Assembly (NCBI RefSeq): GCF_001562415.1
Contig: NZ_LOEE01000047.1
Coordinates: 1 to 53,201 of the forward strand
Length of the DNA: 53,201 nucleotides
Origin: Thermotalea metallivorans
Lineage (GTDB): Bacteria; Bacillota; Clostridia; Peptostreptococcales; Thermotaleaceae
Reading direction: 5' to 3'
Part shown: positions 50,845 through 53,201 of the stretch, one piece after another
Position numbering within the stretch: position 1 is the stretch's first letter
Layout: the number at the start of each line of letters is the position of its first letter
Program-made: the position numbers and the translations under genes
The notes under the pieces: generated by a model
Told to the model about the DNA's origin: nothing
The model's input: the letters and a program-made list of their open reading frames with translations, nothing else
Databases searched by the model: none

Positions 50845-52032
50845 ATGCACAACAATCTGTCTAGAAAAAATATGGAAATATCACCCTCCGTCACATTGGC
50901 CATTACAGCAAAGGCAAAAAAAATGAAGGCCGACGGCATCGATGTGATCAGTTTTGGTGCCGGAGAACCGGATTTCAATACCCCCGCCCACATTCGTGAA
51001 GCAGCCATCAAAGCCATTGAAAAGGGTCTTACGGGATATACTGCATCATCCGGTTTGCCAGAGCTAAAGCAGGCCATTTGCCATAAGCTTAGGACAGACA
51101 ACGGATTGGAATACAAACCTGAACATATTGTGGTTTCCAATGGAGCAAAGCACTCCCTGTACAATGCCCTTCAGGCCATATGCAATCCGGGCGACGAAGT
51201 AATCGTTCCCTGCCCCTACTGGGTAAGCTATCCCGAACTGGTAAAGCTGGCCGATGCTGTGCCGGTTCTTGTGGAAACCCCTGAGGACAACGGATTCAAA
51301 TACAGAATAGAAGACCTGGAAGCAAATATCTGTGAAAAAACGAAAGCCATCATTTTAAATAGCCCCAATAATCCTACAGGAACCGTCTATACGGAAGATG
51401 AATTGAAAAAAATTGCCGACCTGGCTGTCCGCCATGGCATCTATATGATTTCCGATGAAATCTATGAAAAATTGATCTACGAAGGAAAACATATCAGCAT
51501 CGCTTCTTTGGGGCCGGATATCAAAGAGCTGACCATCGTGGTGAACGGCATGTCCAAAGCCTATGCCATGACAGGGTGGAGAATTGGCTATACTGCTTCC
51601 AATAAGACCATTGCAGATATTATGGCAAACATCCAAAGCCATGCCACATCCAATCCAAACACCATCGCCCAATATGCCAGCATCGAGGCATTCAAAGGAC
51701 CTCAAGAACCTATTCAGGAGATGGTGAAAGCCTTCGATGAAAGAAGAAGATATATGGTTGAAAAAATCAATTCCATCAACGGTTTATCCTGCAGAATGCC
51801 AGAAGGTGCCTTCTACGTGATGGTAAATATTTCAAAAATTATAGGAAACACCATCAATGGTTTTGTGATTGACAGTTCCATGGATTTTGCAGAATACCTG
51901 CTGGATAGGGCAAAAGTAGCTGTAATCCCAGGGGCAGGCTTTGGAACAGACAATTATATCAGACTTTCCTATGCCACTTCCCTTGACAACATTCGAGAAG
52001 GATTGGAAAGAATAGAAAAAGCCCTTCTATAA
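50845..52032 (+). CDS. aspC: class-I PLP aminotransferase, aspartate aminotransferase type
   Basis: 395 residues, normal length. MEISPSVTLAITAKAKKMKA and DVISFGAGEPDFNTP open the fold-type-I enzyme. Cofactor-binding residues lie in NGAKHSLYNAL, NSPNNPTGTVY and ISDEIYEKLIY. The catalytic Lys is in MSKAYAMTGWRIGY, and the C-terminal substrate Arg is in NYIRLSYATS. This is the 1-gamma subgroup of aspartate aminotransferases, which interconvert aspartate and oxaloacetate with 2-oxoglutarate/glutamate. It follows oadA by 23 bases with AAGGAGA before the ATG. Together they link aspartate, oxaloacetate and pyruvate, and the divergent Lrp regulator may sense the amino acid. Confidence 0.9.
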   Translation: MHNNLSRKNMEISPSVTLAITAKAKKMKADGIDVISFGAGEPDFNTPAHIREAAIKAIEKGLTGYTASSGLPELKQAICHKLRTDNGLEYKPEHIVVSNGAKHSLYNALQAICNPGDEVIVPCPYWVSYPELVKLADAVPVLVETPEDNGFKYRIEDLEANICEKTKAIILNSPNNPTGTVYTEDELKKIADLAVRHGIYMISDEIYEKLIYEGKHISIASLGPDIKELTIVVNGMSKAYAMTGWRIGYTASNKTIADIMANIQSHATSNPNTIAQYASIEAFKGPQEPIQEMVKAFDERRRYMVEKINSINGLSCRMPEGAFYVMVNISKIIGNTINGFVIDSSMDFAEYLLDRAKVAVIPGAGFGTDNYIRLSYATSLDNIREGLERIEKALL

Positions 52033-52050
52033 GAAAAAAATTAGACAAGT

Positions 52051-52098
52051 AGAAAAATCTTTGAATTTACTATAAATTCAAAGATTTTTCTATTTATG
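52051..52098 (+). terminator. terminator of the oadA-aminotransferase operon
   Basis: AGAAAAATCTTTGAATTT (52051-52068) pairs perfectly with AAATTCAAAGATTTTTCT (52074-52091), followed by ATTTATG. Long A/T-rich stem, 18 bases after the stop. Confidence 0.8.
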
Positions 52099-52498
52099 TC
52101 TCCTTTTATTTCTCTATTACTTCTTCTTTTCCTGCAATCACATGCTGCATGTTGTCCAGTGTTTTTTCAATCACAAGCCATCCATATATTTTTTTGAATA
52201 TTTAGAATATCGTTTGCTTTATTATCTCATATCATCGCGAAAGGAGGCCAACATTATTTTAAAATATTTGGTAACATTTTGTTCCCATGCATATACACAT
52301 GATTTCCCTCCGACACTCTTTCGTGCCATATTCCTCCAGTAAACGCAACAATCCCGTGGCACTCAAAGGATCCACGGGATGTAAATCACAAAACCTTATT
52401 CATTTGTTGAAAAACAATCTTTATAATTATATTTTTTGTAAATATCTAATACAAATATTTCTTTTTTAGATGTGATATATCTGCTTTATCATCACAGA
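52096..52498. other. intergenic stretch with a hairpin and a possible MoxR remnant
   Basis: No gene is recognised in this roughly 400-base stretch. A perfect nine-base hairpin (ATCCCGTGG 52351-52359 with CCACGGGAT 52372-52380) may terminate the minus-strand usp transcript, though the T-run is poor. A minus-strand frame at 52174-52106 reads VIEKTLDNMQHVIAGKEEVI before a stop, which resembles the first residues of MoxR-type AAA ATPases; at 22 codons this could be chance. Confidence 0.35.
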
Positions 52499-52781
52499 TT
52501 AAGGAATCACTAACACCGGTATCGTAGAGTGATGCACCACATTATTGGTAACAGAACCTATTAAGTAACGCTTCATCATACTCATGCCATGGGTAGCCAT
52601 AATAATCAAATCTACTGCTTCTTCTTTTGCTGTAGCAATAATTTGATCTGCAGGATGTCCTACAGCAGAAACTGTTCTAACATCTAATCCTTTCAATTCT
52701 TCTTTCATTTTTTCCAATAAATCTGCAGATTTCTTTTTCATAACCTCCATGTCCAATAAAACTGGATCTATGTCAATAGTT
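52499..52781 (-). pseudogene. universal stress protein (UspA family), 5' part removed by IS insertion
   Basis: The frame continues to the IS end at 52782 and reads IDIDPVLLDMEVMKKKSADL there. It ends with the UspA nucleotide-binding signature: VGHPADQIIATAKEEAVDLI then IIMATHGMSMMKRYLIGSVT, with G-(2)-G-(9)-G(S/T)-like GSVTNNVVHHSTIPVLVIP. About 93 C-terminal residues remain; UspA proteins have about 140, so about 45 N-terminal residues, including the first strand and its nucleotide contact Asp, are lost. A TTG at 52756 could start an 85-residue fragment, but no function is expected. Confidence 0.85.
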
Positions 52782-52819
52782 TGGACACAAATTTAAGTTT
52801 TTTATTTCAACTACCGCCA

Positions 52820-52940
52820 CCCTTGACAAACTATTCATAAATGCACCCTGACTTTTACCCGAAGGCGATAAACTCAAAGCAAGCTATATACAGCCTTCGG
52901 AACAAGCTATTTTAGCATTTATTCATTAGTTTATCAAGGG
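52820..52940. repeat. 121-base hairpin-forming inverted repeat in the IS 3' tail
   Basis: Outer arms of about 25 bases (52820-52844 and 52915-52940) are imperfect inverse copies, beginning CCCTTGACAAACTA on the left and closing TAGTTTATCAAGGG on the right. An inner perfect arm pair CCGAAGGC (52859-52866) and GCCTTCGG (52893-52900) nests within. AAGCTAT occurs twice. It lies between the transposase stop and the IS terminus. It could be a small nested element or part of the IS. Confidence 0.65.
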
Positions 52941-52991
52941 CAAGCCCTACGGGTTGGCTAGTATTCCCTCAGGCTTAAAATCTAAAGCAAA

Positions 52992-53201
52992 CTATGCTGC
53001 TCTACATATATTCTCATATTGCTCTGGGGTCATATAATCAATTGATGAATGGATTCGTTTTCTATTATAAAACCCTTCTATATACTGAAATAATACTGAT
53101 TTTGCATGTTCATGATCTATGAATGTATTCAGGTATACACATTCTTTCTTTAATATTGCATGAAAGCTTTCTATACTGGCATTGTCATAAGGACATCCCT
53201 T
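52992..53201 (-). CDS. IS3-family transposase OrfB, C-terminal part
   Basis: The last 69 residues of an IS150-type OrfB integrase. They begin KGCPYDNASIESFHAILKKE, which holds the final Glu of the DDE triad (in ASIESFH) and the usual K/R seven residues on. The frame continues with VLFQYIEGFYNRKRIHSSID and ends MTPEQYENICRAA. NxRRxHSxLxYxTPxxY is the standard C-terminal signature of IS3 OrfB. The N-terminal part lies outside the window. The stop is at 52992-52994. Confidence 0.9.
   Translation of the reverse strand, partial: KGCPYDNASIESFHAILKKECVYLNTFIDHEHAKSVLFQYIEGFYNRKRIHSSIDYMTPEQYENICRAA

Larger units (their letters stand above)
52782..53201 (-). mobile_element. IS3-family (IS150-like) insertion sequence, downstream end, cut by window edge
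   Basis: The element's downstream terminus is at 52782 (plus-strand TGGACACAAATTTAAGTTTT), the imperfect inverse of the terminus at 271. It has the same orientation as the left copy. The orfB stop lies 210 bases inside the end, an unusually long 3' tail for an IS3 element, and the tail holds a large hairpin. The insertion interrupts the usp gene. Confidence 0.85.

Noticed and set aside
1-53201. The whole window as a composite transposon between two IS copies
   Set aside because: The content is ordinary chromosomal metabolism, and the outer IS ends and target duplications are not visible, so contig breakage at repeats is simpler.
1-53201. CRISPR arrays, tRNA or rRNA genes, T-box leaders
   Set aside because: No regularly spaced repeats, no cloverleaf-type sequences and no T-box GGGTGGNACCGCG block were seen on either strand by eye.

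Overview
The window looks like a 53 kb piece of chromosome from an anaerobic, spore-forming member of the Clostridia. It is low in G+C. Ribosome binding sites are strong (AGGAGG type) and TTG and GTG starts are common. The evidence for the group is a CgeB-type spore-coat glycosyltransferase cluster, a SleB-type cortex or cell-wall hydrolase, a partial TCA branch (aconitase, NAD-type isocitrate dehydrogenase, citrate synthase), a XylFII-LytS-YesN xylose-sensing cassette, and c-di-GMP, c-di-AMP and glycine riboswitches. I cannot name the genus. Both edges lie inside same-orientation copies of one IS3-family (IS150-like) insertion sequence, which is how a contig broken at a repeat would look.

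Layout. 1-2410: IS fragment, a c-di-GMP-I riboswitch that has lost its 5' half, a C-terminally truncated cheW, and a PAS-less GGDEF/HD-GYP gene. This is a decayed locus, followed by about 460 bases without a recognisable gene. 2411-7200: a DUF1232-TauE fusion protein, DNA polymerase X, an EAL-CBS phosphodiesterase, and 6S RNA facing a possible small RNA. 7340-16300: FtsH, a YejK-type nucleoid-associated protein with a small partner, threonine-dehydrogenase-like SDR, MgtC, a hydroxyacid dehydrogenase diverging from glycerate kinase, and several small proteins. 16328-25457: YebC, then a six-gene minus-strand cluster of three CgeB-family glycosyltransferases, two nucleotide-sugar 6-dehydrogenases and an epimerase, headed by a sequence that fits a sigma-K promoter.

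25629-35600: M16 peptidase, DUF3810 protein, NlpC/P60 hydrolase, a glycine-riboswitch-controlled amino-acid permease, then acn-icd-citrate synthase behind a consensus promoter overlain by a 48-bp near-perfect palindrome. These three enzymes carry oxaloacetate plus acetyl-CoA to 2-oxoglutarate, probably for glutamate synthesis. 35772-46479: the xylFGH-like sugar ABC transporter and, upstream on the same strand, a sensory cassette (two membrane-anchored periplasmic-binding-protein sensors, a LytS/YesM kinase, a YesN regulator) and an IolW-like dehydrogenase. 46692-53201: a c-di-AMP riboswitch and its cell-wall hydrolase, a PP-loop tRNA thiolation-type ATPase, an Lrp/AsnC regulator diverging from a biotin-domain-less oxaloacetate decarboxylase alpha/aspartate aminotransferase pair, and a universal stress gene cut by the second IS copy.

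The signals I find most worth following are a two-copy, roughly 120-base intergenic element (26934-27058 and 47726-47844) whose base differences preserve RNA pairing on the plus strand and which carries a perfect DnaA box; the palindrome over the aconitase promoter; the dual-sensor kinase cassette; and the spore glycosylation cluster with its sigma-K-like promoter.
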